Positions 1-8,043 of a stretch of 64,000 nucleotides of DNA are shown here, one piece after another; position 1 is the stretch's first letter; each line of letters begins with the position of its first letter. The position numbers and the translations under genes are program-made. The DNA is from Melioribacteraceae bacterium (lineage in GTDB: Bacteria > Bacteroidota > Ignavibacteria > Ignavibacteriales > Melioribacteraceae). Below the pieces are notes generated by a model. That model had not been told where the DNA came from and searched no databases. It saw only the letters and a list, made by a program, of their open reading frames with translations. The stretch spans positions 1,459,511 to 1,523,510 of the forward strand of contig CP129490.1 of the NCBI GenBank assembly GCA_030584085.1, written 5' to 3'.

Positions 1-1096
1 TCATTTGTCTGCCTTGTGGAACACCCGGAGAAATAAATACATTTACAAAAACTCCGCTGTCATAGAGCATTCGCCACATTTTGAAAGCCAAAAGATCATC
101 ACCAACAATAACCGGAACGATGCCTGTTCTTCCTTCAATAACCGTAAATCCGGCTGCCTTTAATTCTGTTCTTACTTTGTTTGCATTTCTTATTAATTGA
201 TCAACTCTTTCAGGTTCTTGTTCAAGTATTTTCAACGCAGCCATAGCAGCTGCAACAGATGCGGGAGTTGGAGAAGCAGAAAATATTAATGCTGCAGCAT
301 GATGTTTTATATAATCAATAACTTTCGCATCACCGGCAACAAATCCACCAAGAGAAGCAAATGTCTTACTAAATGTACCCATCGTTAAATCTACCTGATC
401 AACTAAATCAAATTCACTGGCAGTTCCTCTTCCGCCTTTCCCAATCACACCAACTGAATGCGCATCGTCGATTAAAATTCTTGCATTGTTTACTTTAGCT
501 AGTTCAACTAAACGGGGAAGATTTACAATTTCACCGCCGGTACTAAATACACCATCGCTAACAATTAATTTAGCTTGATCTTTACTTAGTTTAGCAAGAA
601 CTCTTTCGAGATCATTCATATCGTTATGTTTATAACGAAGCAGATCCGCAGTTGCTCCGCGAGCCATTAAATTTCCGGCAACTATACATGCATGGTTATC
701 TTTATCAGAAATTACTACTTCACCTCTCTGAACTAGAGTCGGAATAATTCCTTGTGCGGTTTGGTATCCGGTACTGAATAATAATACTGCTTCTTTACCA
801 AAAAACTTTGCCATTTTTTCTTCAAGTTCGATATGAAGATCGAGTGTGCCGGTTAGATAACGAGAACCCGAACACCCGGTTCCGTATTTTTCCAAAGCTT
901 TTTGTGCAGCTTCTTTAACACGAGGATCGGCTGTAAGACCAAGATAATTGTTTGATCCCGCCATCACAATTTTTTTACCTTCAATTTGTACAACAGGTCC
1001 TTCATTTTCTTCAATTGCTCTGAAATAAGGATACATGCCTGATGCTTTAATATCGTCTGCTCTAGTAAAATCGTAGCACTTTTGAAATAGATCCAA
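1..1096 (-). CDS. Alpha-oxoamine synthase, probably serine palmitoyltransferase (partial)
   Basis: This is a PLP-dependent enzyme of the alpha-oxoamine synthase family, which joins an amino acid to an acyl-CoA with loss of CO2. My reading of the minus strand is open from a TTG start at 1096 to the window edge, so about 30-40 C-terminal residues are missing. Landmarks are [27 protein letters not shown], the aspartate-rich block [10 protein letters not shown] and the PLP-lysine block [11 protein letters not shown]. The MYPYFR and [12 protein letters not shown] blocks resemble Bacteroidota serine palmitoyltransferases more than BioF or Kbl, but glycine C-acetyltransferase remains possible. A GGAGGAA ribosome site lies just before the TTG. 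The next gene is divergent and could act on its product, ketosphinganine. Confidence 0.8.
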   Translation of the reverse strand, partial: MDLFQKCYDFTRADDIKASGMYPYFRAIEENEGPVVQIEGKKIVMAGSNNYLGLTADPRVKEAAQKALEKYGTGCSGSRYLTGTLDLHIELEEKMAKFFGKEAVLLFSTGYQTAQGIIPTLVQRGEVVISDKDNHACIVAGNLMARGATADLLRYKHNDMNDLERVLAKLSKDQAKLIVSDGVFSTGGEIVNLPRLVELAKVNNARILIDDAHSVGVIGKGGRGTASEFDLVDQVDLTMGTFSKTFASLGGFVAGDAKVIDYIKHHAAALIFSASPTPASVAAAMAALKILEQEPERVDQLIRNANKVRTELKAAGFTVIEGRTGIVPVIVGDDLLAFKMWRMLYDSGVFVNVFISPGVPQGRQM

Positions 1097-1217
1097 TTAG
1101 TTCCTCCAGTTTCTATATGTTATTTTTTTGTTATTTTTTCCAAGTCAATTAATACAATTTCAAAATTTAGTTTACAAGTCTTATAAAAGCAAATAAAACA
1201 ATAATATAGAGAACACT

Positions 1218-2213
1218 ATGAATCAGAAATTAGTTTCGGCTGTTACGGGTGCAAATGGGTTTGTTGGAAGTCATTTGGTTGATTTACTTCTGTCAAAAGG
1301 TCAAAAAGTTAAATGTATTGTAAGAGGTTCAAGCAATCTAAGATGGTTGGAAGGAAAGGATGTTGAAATTGTAAACTGTGGTCTGTTTGATAAAACGGGA
1401 TTAGCCGCAGCATTAAAAGATGTAGATTATCTCTATCATGTTGCCGGTGTTGTAAAATCAAAAAACGAAGAAGGATACTTTAAAGGCAATGTTGAAACAA
1501 CCAGAAACCTTCTTGATGTTTTGCTTGAAGTTAATCCCCAGATAAAAAAAGTCGTTGTCGTTAGTAGCCAAACCTCCGGAGGCCCTTCGGAGAGTGTTGA
1601 TAAACCAAAGAAAGAAAGTGATCCCTCACTTCCGATAACAACTTACGGAAGAAGTAAAAGAGCGCAGGAAGAACTTGCATTAAGTTATTCCGACAAGTTA
1701 CCTATTACAATTGTAAGAGCACCGGCAATTTATGGTGAACGCGATACGGAAATTTATCTAGTCTTTAGAACTTATAAACAAGGATTATTTACGCTAATTG
1801 GATTCAATGATAAAAAACTCAGTCTTATTCATGTGATCGATTTAGTTAATGGATTATATCTAGCCGCAAATTCTGAAAAATCAAATGGTCAAATTTATAA
1901 CATAGGCTCGGATGTATTTTACTCTTGGCCGGAAATTGCAAAGGAAATTAAAAAATCGTTTGGTAGAGGTGCTTTAACATTGCGACTTCCTCATTTTCTA
2001 GTTTATAGTGTGGCAGCGGTTGCACAATTTTTTGCGCTGTTTAGTTCAAAAGCCGCAACATTTAATTTAGAGAAAGCTAGAGACTTTGTTCAAAGTTACT
2101 GGACAATGGATATTTCTAAAGCCCAAAAAGAACTTGGCTATAATCAAATGGTTTCAATTTCTGAAGGAATTAAACGAACCATCGATTGGTATAAAGATAA
2201 TAAATGGTTGTGA
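1218..2213 (+). CDS. NAD-dependent epimerase/dehydratase (extended SDR)
   Basis: This is an extended short-chain dehydrogenase/reductase of 331 aa. The Rossmann motif TGANGFVG is at residues 10-17, the catalytic serine lies in VVVSSQ near 116, and the YGRSK catalytic pair is Y143/K147. The substrate cannot be read from the sequence. It is divergent from a serine-palmitoyltransferase-like gene, and in Caulobacter an NAD-dependent epimerase-like protein (CerR) reduces the ketosphinganine made by that enzyme. A similar role here is an inference from context. The 3' end overlaps the convergent DUF123-like gene by about 70 bp. A generic sugar epimerase or reductase is the alternative. Confidence 0.85.
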   Translation: MNQKLVSAVTGANGFVGSHLVDLLLSKGQKVKCIVRGSSNLRWLEGKDVEIVNCGLFDKTGLAAALKDVDYLYHVAGVVKSKNEEGYFKGNVETTRNLLDVLLEVNPQIKKVVVVSSQTSGGPSESVDKPKKESDPSLPITTYGRSKRAQEELALSYSDKLPITIVRAPAIYGERDTEIYLVFRTYKQGLFTLIGFNDKKLSLIHVIDLVNGLYLAANSEKSNGQIYNIGSDVFYSWPEIAKEIKKSFGRGALTLRLPHFLVYSVAAVAQFFALFSSKAATFNLEKARDFVQSYWTMDISKAQKELGYNQMVSISEGIKRTIDWYKDNKWL

Positions 2214-2630
2214 TCAATTTTATTTTTTGAGTAGAATAGATGTGTGGAACTACAGTTGCTGTCGGAATTTCCGAATCCTTTTAACGATGCATCGAGATTA
2301 ATATTATTTTCTAAAAGATTTGCAATCTCACATTCCAAATCTTTTTTGCCGGATTTAATTAAGAATAAATTTTTAATCAAAGTAGCTGGATTAGTGGTTA
2401 TATGATCTATGTGCCAATGAGCTATTTTATCTTTTCTGAGATGTCGCATTATTCTCTGTCTTAAATTCTTTTGAGCGCTTCCGACATAGTAGTAATATCC
2501 GGCTAAAAAAAAATCGATCATTGAATTTCTTGATTTCAATTGCGAATTTTTTGCGAGCATAGATTTCCAGCAGATATATTCCGGAGTTTAGGGATTCTTT
2601 GCGGCTGGTCTTGCGCCTTCGGCTATCCAA
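2144..2630 (-). pseudogene. DUF123 / GIY-YIG-like protein, frameshifted at an A9 tract
   Basis: The product resembles DUF123 proteins, small GIY-YIG-like nuclease-fold domains: GIYLLEI at the N-terminus, then YYYYVGSAQ, HWHIDH, an ECEIANL block and a final GFGNSDSNCSSTHLFY. The first half (from ATG 2630) and the second half are in different frames. The switch falls on a run of nine A on the plus strand at 2505-2513 (nine T in the coding strand). Eight would restore one frame of about 160 aa. The start overlaps the upstream cytochrome-like gene by 43 bp. It may be a real frameshift, a sequencing or assembly slip in the homopolymer, or a gene rescued by slippage. Confidence 0.65.
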
Positions 2631-3019
2631 GTTCTTATTCCCTTAATTTGATTTTCAGTCAGCGGTGGTGCGGCACCTGCCGGAGGCATTGGCTGAGTCC
2701 CACCACTTCCTTCAATTGCCCAAACAAGTTTACTTAAATCCGGATCGCCCGGAAAAACAATTGTAATATCAGATGTAGTATTTTGATAATTGGTTAAACT
2801 CAATCCGCCGGCACGCGATCCGTCATCATGACAAAATGAAGTTGCACACTTAATTGATAAAACCGGTTGAATATGTTCGTAATAATCAACGTTTGAAGAT
2901 GGAATTGTACGATTGTCAATTTCTTCATTTGTGATTGTATCATCACAAGCTATAATCGCAAACATAAATACTATTATTAAAAGTATCAGAGTGACCGTTT
3001 TCGAGCTATATTTCTTCAT
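2588..3019 (-). CDS. Cytochrome-c-like lipoprotein
   Basis: This is a 143-aa protein with a lipoprotein signal (hydrophobic residues 8-24, lipobox FAIIAC, acylated Cys near 25). The body resembles the cytochrome-c-like domain found in planctomycete and Bacteroidota lipoproteins: YYEHIQPVLSIKC, the expanded heme-type motif CATSFCH (CxxxxCH), a GGLSL segment, and a C-terminal MPPAGAAPPL then IRTWIAEGA helix. Electron transfer or heme binding in the envelope is inferred from the family; the spacing is not the classical CxxCH. It is divergent from the PhoD-like gene at 3097. Confidence 0.7.
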   Translation of the reverse strand: MKKYSSKTVTLILLIIVFMFAIIACDDTITNEEIDNRTIPSSNVDYYEHIQPVLSIKCATSFCHDDGSRAGGLSLTNYQNTTSDITIVFPGDPDLSKLVWAIEGSGGTQPMPPAGAAPPLTENQIKGIRTWIAEGARPAAKNP

Positions 3020-3096
3020 AAATTCTTGTTTTCTTTTTTGACAAACTTAGAGTATTTTTTAACAACAATCTAACCACAAAATAATGACAGGGCGTC

Positions 3097-4428
3097 ATGA
3101 AAAAATATTTAACATTTTTTACAATCATTTGTTTCATTACAATTAATTATGCGCAAAATGAACTGCTGCAGTCCGGACCGATGGTCGGCTATTCACAAAT
3201 GCGTGAAGTAGCTTTGTGGGTACAAACAACCGAAACTGCTTTTGTTTACTTTGCCTATTGGGATAAAGATAAACCGGAACAAAAGTTTTTTACATACAAA
3301 GTTGAAACAGATCCTTATAATTTTTTCATGACGACATTGATAGCTGATCAAGTCGAACCCGGAATAAAATATCAATATCAACTTTATATAAATGATGAAC
3401 CGGTTGAATTAAATTATAGGACTGAATTCGAGACTCAAAAATTGTGGCAATGGCGAGAAGATCCGCCGGAGTTTACGTTTGGAATTGGCAGTTGCGCATA
3501 CATTAACGAACCCGAATATGACAGACCGGGAACACCCTACGGTGGAGATCATCAAATTTTTACAACTATCTATAATTTTGATCCTGACTTCTTTATCTGG
3601 ATGGGAGATAATTCATATTTGCGCGAAGTTGATTGGCATTCAAGAACTGGAATATATAAAAGATTAACTCATGATAGATCATTCAATTTGCTTCAACCAA
3701 TGCTTGGCTCAATGCATCACTATGCCACATGGGATGATCATGATTACGGTCCAAACAATAGTGACAGAAGTTTTTGGGCTAAAGAATTAACAAGAGAAGC
3801 ATTTACAAATTGGTGGGCAAATCCGTCTTATGGTGTACCGGGTGCTGAAGAGGGAATAGCAACTTATTTTGAATGGGCTGATTGTGCTTATTTCTTGTTG
3901 GATGATAGAACATACAGATCACCTGAAAAAAGGAATAACACTAAAAAAGAAATGCTTGGTGATGCTCAAATAGAATGGCTGCTTGATGCGATGTCCTCAA
4001 GCTATGCACCTTTCAAATTTGTGGTTATTGGATCGACTGTTCTTAATCCTCATCCATTGGGAGAGAATTACTCTAATTTTACCGAAGAAAAAAAATATCT
4101 ATTAGATATGATAGCTAAAGAAAAAATTGAAGGTGTAATTTTTCTAACCGGCGATATTCATCGTGGTGAACTCACAAAAATTGAACGTTCTGATAATTAT
4201 CCGCTTTATGAAATTACTTCTTCACCGTTAAGTGCCGGAGTTTCAAGTTATGATCAAAACGTTGCAAGAGTAGAAGGAACGTTGGTTCACGAAAGAAATT
4301 TTGGATTATTAAACGTATCGGGTCCAAGAAAAAACAGAACACTGAATATAAAAATGATTAATGCCGATGGTGAAGAAAAATGGAATTATACAATTAATGA
4401 AAATGAATTAAAAATAGAGAAAGAGTAA
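3097..4428 (+). CDS. Secreted PhoD-like alkaline phosphatase / metallophosphatase
   Basis: The 443-aa protein has a signal peptide (residues 1-19, ending INYAQ). An N-terminal beta domain is followed by a metallophosphatase domain of the PhoD type: GSC at 131-133, GDN at 170-172, WDDHD at 212-216 and LTGDIHRGE near 350. These are the metal-binding blocks of alkaline phosphatase D-family enzymes, which cleave phosphate mono- or diesters outside the cytoplasm. The length is close to that of small PhoD-like proteins. A small exported SnoaL-like gene follows after about 17 bp, so the two may be co-transcribed. The exact substrate is unknown. Confidence 0.85.
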   Translation: MKKYLTFFTIICFITINYAQNELLQSGPMVGYSQMREVALWVQTTETAFVYFAYWDKDKPEQKFFTYKVETDPYNFFMTTLIADQVEPGIKYQYQLYINDEPVELNYRTEFETQKLWQWREDPPEFTFGIGSCAYINEPEYDRPGTPYGGDHQIFTTIYNFDPDFFIWMGDNSYLREVDWHSRTGIYKRLTHDRSFNLLQPMLGSMHHYATWDDHDYGPNNSDRSFWAKELTREAFTNWWANPSYGVPGAEEGIATYFEWADCAYFLLDDRTYRSPEKRNNTKKEMLGDAQIEWLLDAMSSSYAPFKFVVIGSTVLNPHPLGENYSNFTEEKKYLLDMIAKEKIEGVIFLTGDIHRGELTKIERSDNYPLYEITSSPLSAGVSSYDQNVARVEGTLVHERNFGLLNVSGPRKNRTLNIKMINADGEEKWNYTINENELKIEKE

Positions 4429-4445
4429 TTAATAATGAGGTGATA

Positions 4446-4943
4446 ATGATTCTTAAACAGCTAAAAGATTCGTTTTGCATTAGTTTATTTGTAGCGTTTT
4501 TTATAATTGTACATAGTTCTCTCGCACAAGACGATAATGATTTTGAGTCTGCGTTAAATAGTCTTGATTCAGCAATAGAAAAATTTCTAAACGGTAATCC
4601 GGATGACTTTATAAATTTTTGGTCACACTCCGATGATGTAACTATCGCCGGTGGTTTTGGCGGTGTGATCGAAAAAGGTTGGTATTCCATAAGTAAAAGA
4701 TTAGAAAGAGTTAATAGTGTTTACTCGAAAGCAACATTTGAGACAGAAAGAATTTCCATTGGTAACGATGATAAATTTGGATACCTCGTTCAGCATGAAC
4801 TAATAAAGTTTTACGGTAAAGATGAAAATGTAGAAATGACTCGTAATTATCGGATAACAATGATATTCCGTAATGAGATTAATGAGTGGAAATTAATTCA
4901 TCGCCATGCTGATGCAAATATGAATTGGGATGCCCCGGAATAA
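4446..4943 (+). CDS. Exported SnoaL/NTF2-like protein (DUF4440 type)
   Basis: This is a protein of about 165 aa with an N-terminal signal sequence ending near SSLAQ. The rest has the cone-shaped NTF2/SnoaL fold pattern: a long helix with ALNSLDSAIEKFLNG, then DVTIAGGFGG, a central helix, and final strands YRITMIFR and WKLIHRHAD, as in DUF4440 proteins. No catalytic residues can be assigned. I prefer the ATG at 4446 to the GTG at 4440 because GAGG lies five bases before it. It follows the PhoD-like gene closely. Confidence 0.7.
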   Translation: MILKQLKDSFCISLFVAFFIIVHSSLAQDDNDFESALNSLDSAIEKFLNGNPDDFINFWSHSDDVTIAGGFGGVIEKGWYSISKRLERVNSVYSKATFETERISIGNDDKFGYLVQHELIKFYGKDENVEMTRNYRITMIFRNEINEWKLIHRHADANMNWDAPE

Positions 4944-5006
4944 TGATTTCGTAATAATAAAATTGAAATCGAAAATAAACTTGTTTAACTTTTGAACGAA
5001 AAAAAT

Positions 5007-5057
5007 GGGGCTATAGCTCAGCTGGGAGAGGGTCCCGATGAAATCGGGAAGGTCAGC
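5007..5057 (+). pseudogene. Truncated tRNA-Ala remnant with inserted hairpin
   Basis: The first 23 bases match the intact tRNA-Ala at 5131 with one change (GGGGCTATAGCTCAGCTGGG). Where the anticodon arm should be there is a perfect hairpin, TCCCGAT-GAA-ATCGGGA (5033-5049). GGTCAGC, the variable-loop region, follows. No T-arm or 3' acceptor strand follows. The same hairpin type, TCCCGAT-TT-ATCGGGA, occurs at 33958. It cannot fold into a working tRNA. Confidence 0.7.
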
Positions 5058-5130
5058 ACTTAAGCCGAAAAAATATTTTATATTTATTAATAATGTTCTC
5101 TAGAAATTGTGTTAAATTGATTCAGAATTT

Positions 5131-5203
5131 GGGGCTTTAGCTCAGCTGGGAGAGCGTCTGAATGGCATTCAGAAGGTCAGCGGTTCGATCCCGCTAAGCT
5201 CCA
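5131..5203 (+). tRNA. tRNA-Ala (GGC anticodon)
   Basis: This is a full cloverleaf. The acceptor GGGGCTT pairs with AAGCTCC (one G-U pair), the D-arm is GCTCAGCTGGGAGAGC, and the anticodon stem TCTGA/TCAGA encloses ATGGCAT, giving anticodon GGC (codon GCC). The T-loop is GGTTCGATCCC. The discriminator base is A and no CCA is encoded. A hairpin terminator follows directly. Confidence 0.96.
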
Positions 5204-5206
5204 CTT

Positions 5207-5242
5207 AAAAACCTTGATTATAAAGCATAATTAAGGTTTTTT
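5207..5242 (+). terminator. Rho-independent terminator after tRNA-Ala
   Basis: AACCTTGATTAT and ATAATTAAGGTT form a stem around a short loop, followed by a run of T. Confidence 0.75.
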
Positions 5243-5955
5243 TATTTTCACTTCTTTAATACTTAAATCAAATTGGTTAGATTTGGATACTGTTGAAGCA
5301 AAAAAGGGCAAAAAAAGGGTACAGTATTTTTCACGTGTTAAGCGAAGGAATTTCTTTTTGTCGAGAATAAATTTCGAAATGAAGAAAAATTTCTAAGAAG
5401 TGAATTCGAGAAGTTGCGAAGCGGACATGTAATGAAAAAAACCGGCAGGAGTTATTATAACTTTAGTGCTTTTTGAGTGAGTGCTTTGTAGGGACATGTT
5501 AACTTACATGCCAAAAATTAATCACCCTTTTACCTCATCGCGAGAATAATTTTAGAAGATATTTTGATATCTATAAATTCCCCTGTACAATTAATATTTA
5601 AGATTAATCTCAAGCATGATCATTTCTCATTAGTATATTTATAGATTATTCTTGATCATTTATTTTATTGTACTAAAATATTTTGATTACTTATTTGCGC
5701 GACAAACTCGGACTTGAGGTTGTTATTTAGCAATTATTTTTATTTACCTAAATTAAAAAAACTACTATATTGCCATGAACTTTTAAGCAGGTAAACATCT
5801 TGTTTTTTTTAGTAGATGTTAACATTTTTTAAACAGCTATTAAGTAAAAAGATTGAATAGATATTTCTAAATTTAGTTGCTTACAGTTAACAATTTTGCA
5901 AATCATTAATAACGTTCTGCCGCTTTTTATAGCCGCATACAAGACAGCTTAATCA
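5243..5955. other. Gene-free spacer
   Basis: I see no convincing gene in this 0.7-kb AT-rich stretch. The first third has patches of richer composition (about 5300-5520) without an open frame, which could be the remains of a decayed gene. The last 300 bases are very AT-rich and probably hold the promoter of the secreted-protein block that starts at 5956. Confidence 0.5.
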
Positions 5956-8031
5956 ATGAAAAGAAAGTTCTTTATAATTTTTATCGCACTATTTCTTTGC
6001 TATTTTAATTCAGCTTCCCAAGAAAAACCATCCAATAAAATAACAGTGGATGACGACTCTAAATACACCAACGTCGGAAATCTTGCTTTAACTATTACAA
6101 ATTTTGGAACGTATGGACACGGTTTCAGTAAGTGGCCCGAACAACCTTCATGTGAATATCCAACTGGTAGTGGTATTGAACATCTTTTTGATGGAGGTCT
6201 TTGGGTTGGTGGATTTTTAAGTGACGACTCAACAGGATCAAATAAAATTGGACCGTTTGTTTCAACCGGTGCCGTTGATGCTTCCTCAGTTTCTAATAGA
6301 GGTGGGGGTTTTGAATACACGAACCAAAAACAAGATTATGTTGTTGAGCGTTCTTCTCTTCTCGAATCCGAATTTTTTAGTCCGAAAGCAATTTCCCATC
6401 AAGATCTTGTAATGGAATACACAGATACTAATACTTTTATTGGTTCTGAACCCATCCCTGATCATAATCCATTAGGTATTGTTGTTAGACACGAAGCCTA
6501 TTCTTGGAATTTTCCTTTTGCAGACTTTTTTGTGATAATGAATTATTGGATAAAAAATGTTGGCGATAAATATATAGATAGTGTTTACGTTGGATTATGG
6601 ACTGACGCAGTTGTTAGAAATACAAATGTAACAGGAAGACCTTCCGGTAGCGATTTCTTTAATAAAGGTGGCAATGGTTATAACGATTCATTAAAGATTG
6701 CATACGAATTTGATGCGACAGGGGATGTAGGATTTACTGACAGTTATATTGGAATTCAGTTTCTTGGATCAGACACAAACACGGACTCTGTCAATTTTGT
6801 TAGCTGGCAGTTTAGGAATACTGATGATCCTCGTTTTTTTGCTCCGGTTCTTGATGTTGAACGTTATAATAAGATGAGAGGATTCTTCGGAAGTAATAGC
6901 AGGTATAATGATGGTGTTAACCCTAACGAATTAAAAACGCCAAGTAATCGTTCGATTCTAATTACAATGGGGGATCTAAATTCTATAGCTCCTGGAGATT
7001 CTATAAATATAACATTTGCGATTGTAGCTGCAAAGAAAACAGGAATAGATTTAGCTGCACTCGATACAGAGGAGCAAAAAACGGAATTATATGCTCATGC
7101 TGGATGGGCTCTGAGGGCTTATAATGGCGAAGACAGAAACGGCAATGGTATATTAGACCCGGGTGAAGATTTGGATGGAGATGGTAAAATTACGCGTTAT
7201 ATACTGCCAGCACCGCCACAATTACCAAAGACTAAAGTAGTACCTGAGAGTCAAAGTGTATCTATATATTGGGATAAATCTTCCGAAGAATCTATTGATC
7301 CAATTTCAGGGAAAAAAGATTTTGAGGGTTATAGAATTTATAGAACAAATCCGGGTTATGAATTAGGAGAAAGTACAGATTTAATAAATTCACTTGTGAA
7401 AGTTGCCGAATTTGACAGACTGGGAAATGATGTAGGTTTTAACACCGGATTTAACTCAGTAGAATTGAGTGAGCCCGTTACTTTTGAAAATGATAACACG
7501 GAATATTACTATAAATTTGAAACTGAGAATCTTCTTAACGGCTGGCAATATACTTTTACAGTAACTGCATTTGATGAAGGAGATCCAGAAAATAATCTGG
7601 GTAGTTTGGAATCCAGCTTGCTTGGTAACTCGCAGCGGGTCCTTCCCGGCACACCGCCTACTTCGGAAGAAAATAAAAATATTGGTGTTTATCCCAATCC
7701 TTATTATGGTGGTGCTTTTTGGGATGGTTCATCCGAAAGACTTAGAAAAATTTATTTCTATAACCTTCCGGAAGAATGCGAAATTATTATTTATACGCTT
7801 TCGGGCGATATCATTAAAAATATTTATCACAATCAGCAAAGCAACGGATCTGATATACGCTGGTTTGAAAATTTCGCGAGAGACGGAAAACAGAAGATGT
7901 CCGGCGGTGAACATGCATGGGATTTAATTAGTAATGACAGCCAGGCAATTGCAACCGGAATGTATCTGTTCTCCGTTGAGGATAAACAGACCGGTAAAAT
8001 TAAAACAGGAAAATTTTTAGTCATAAAATAA
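5956..8031 (+). CDS. T9SS-sorted secreted protein with Fn3-like domain
   Basis: The 691-aa exported protein has a signal peptide of about 21 aa (ending NSASQ). The large N-terminal part, with GLWVGG and repeated Asp/Asn/Gly-rich loops, is of unknown function. A DRNGNGILDPGEDLDGDGK segment near residue 395 looks like dockerin/EF-hand-type calcium loops. A fibronectin-III-like region follows (VSIYWDKS ... FEGYRIYR). The end, from VYPNPYY to KTGKFLVIK, is a T9SS C-terminal sorting domain. It is first in the same-strand block of exported genes and is followed by a T9SS gene after 12 bp, so the two are likely co-transcribed. No enzyme activity is recognisable. Confidence 0.75.
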   Translation: MKRKFFIIFIALFLCYFNSASQEKPSNKITVDDDSKYTNVGNLALTITNFGTYGHGFSKWPEQPSCEYPTGSGIEHLFDGGLWVGGFLSDDSTGSNKIGPFVSTGAVDASSVSNRGGGFEYTNQKQDYVVERSSLLESEFFSPKAISHQDLVMEYTDTNTFIGSEPIPDHNPLGIVVRHEAYSWNFPFADFFVIMNYWIKNVGDKYIDSVYVGLWTDAVVRNTNVTGRPSGSDFFNKGGNGYNDSLKIAYEFDATGDVGFTDSYIGIQFLGSDTNTDSVNFVSWQFRNTDDPRFFAPVLDVERYNKMRGFFGSNSRYNDGVNPNELKTPSNRSILITMGDLNSIAPGDSINITFAIVAAKKTGIDLAALDTEEQKTELYAHAGWALRAYNGEDRNGNGILDPGEDLDGDGKITRYILPAPPQLPKTKVVPESQSVSIYWDKSSEESIDPISGKKDFEGYRIYRTNPGYELGESTDLINSLVKVAEFDRLGNDVGFNTGFNSVELSEPVTFENDNTEYYYKFETENLLNGWQYTFTVTAFDEGDPENNLGSLESSLLGNSQRVLPGTPPTSEENKNIGVYPNPYYGGAFWDGSSERLRKIYFYNLPEECEIIIYTLSGDIIKNIYHNQQSNGSDIRWFENFARDGKQKMSGGEHAWDLISNDSQAIATGMYLFSVEDKQTGKIKTGKFLVIK

Positions 8032-8043
8032 AAGGAACTAACA

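Noticed and set aside
2086-2301. Plus-strand frame overlapping the epimerase end
   Set aside because: It is a shadow of the epimerase and the convergent DUF123-like gene, with no domain or ribosome site.
5300-5520. Possible phage or integrase remnant after tRNA-Ala
   Set aside because: Composition suggests former coding, but I could not align any frame to a family.
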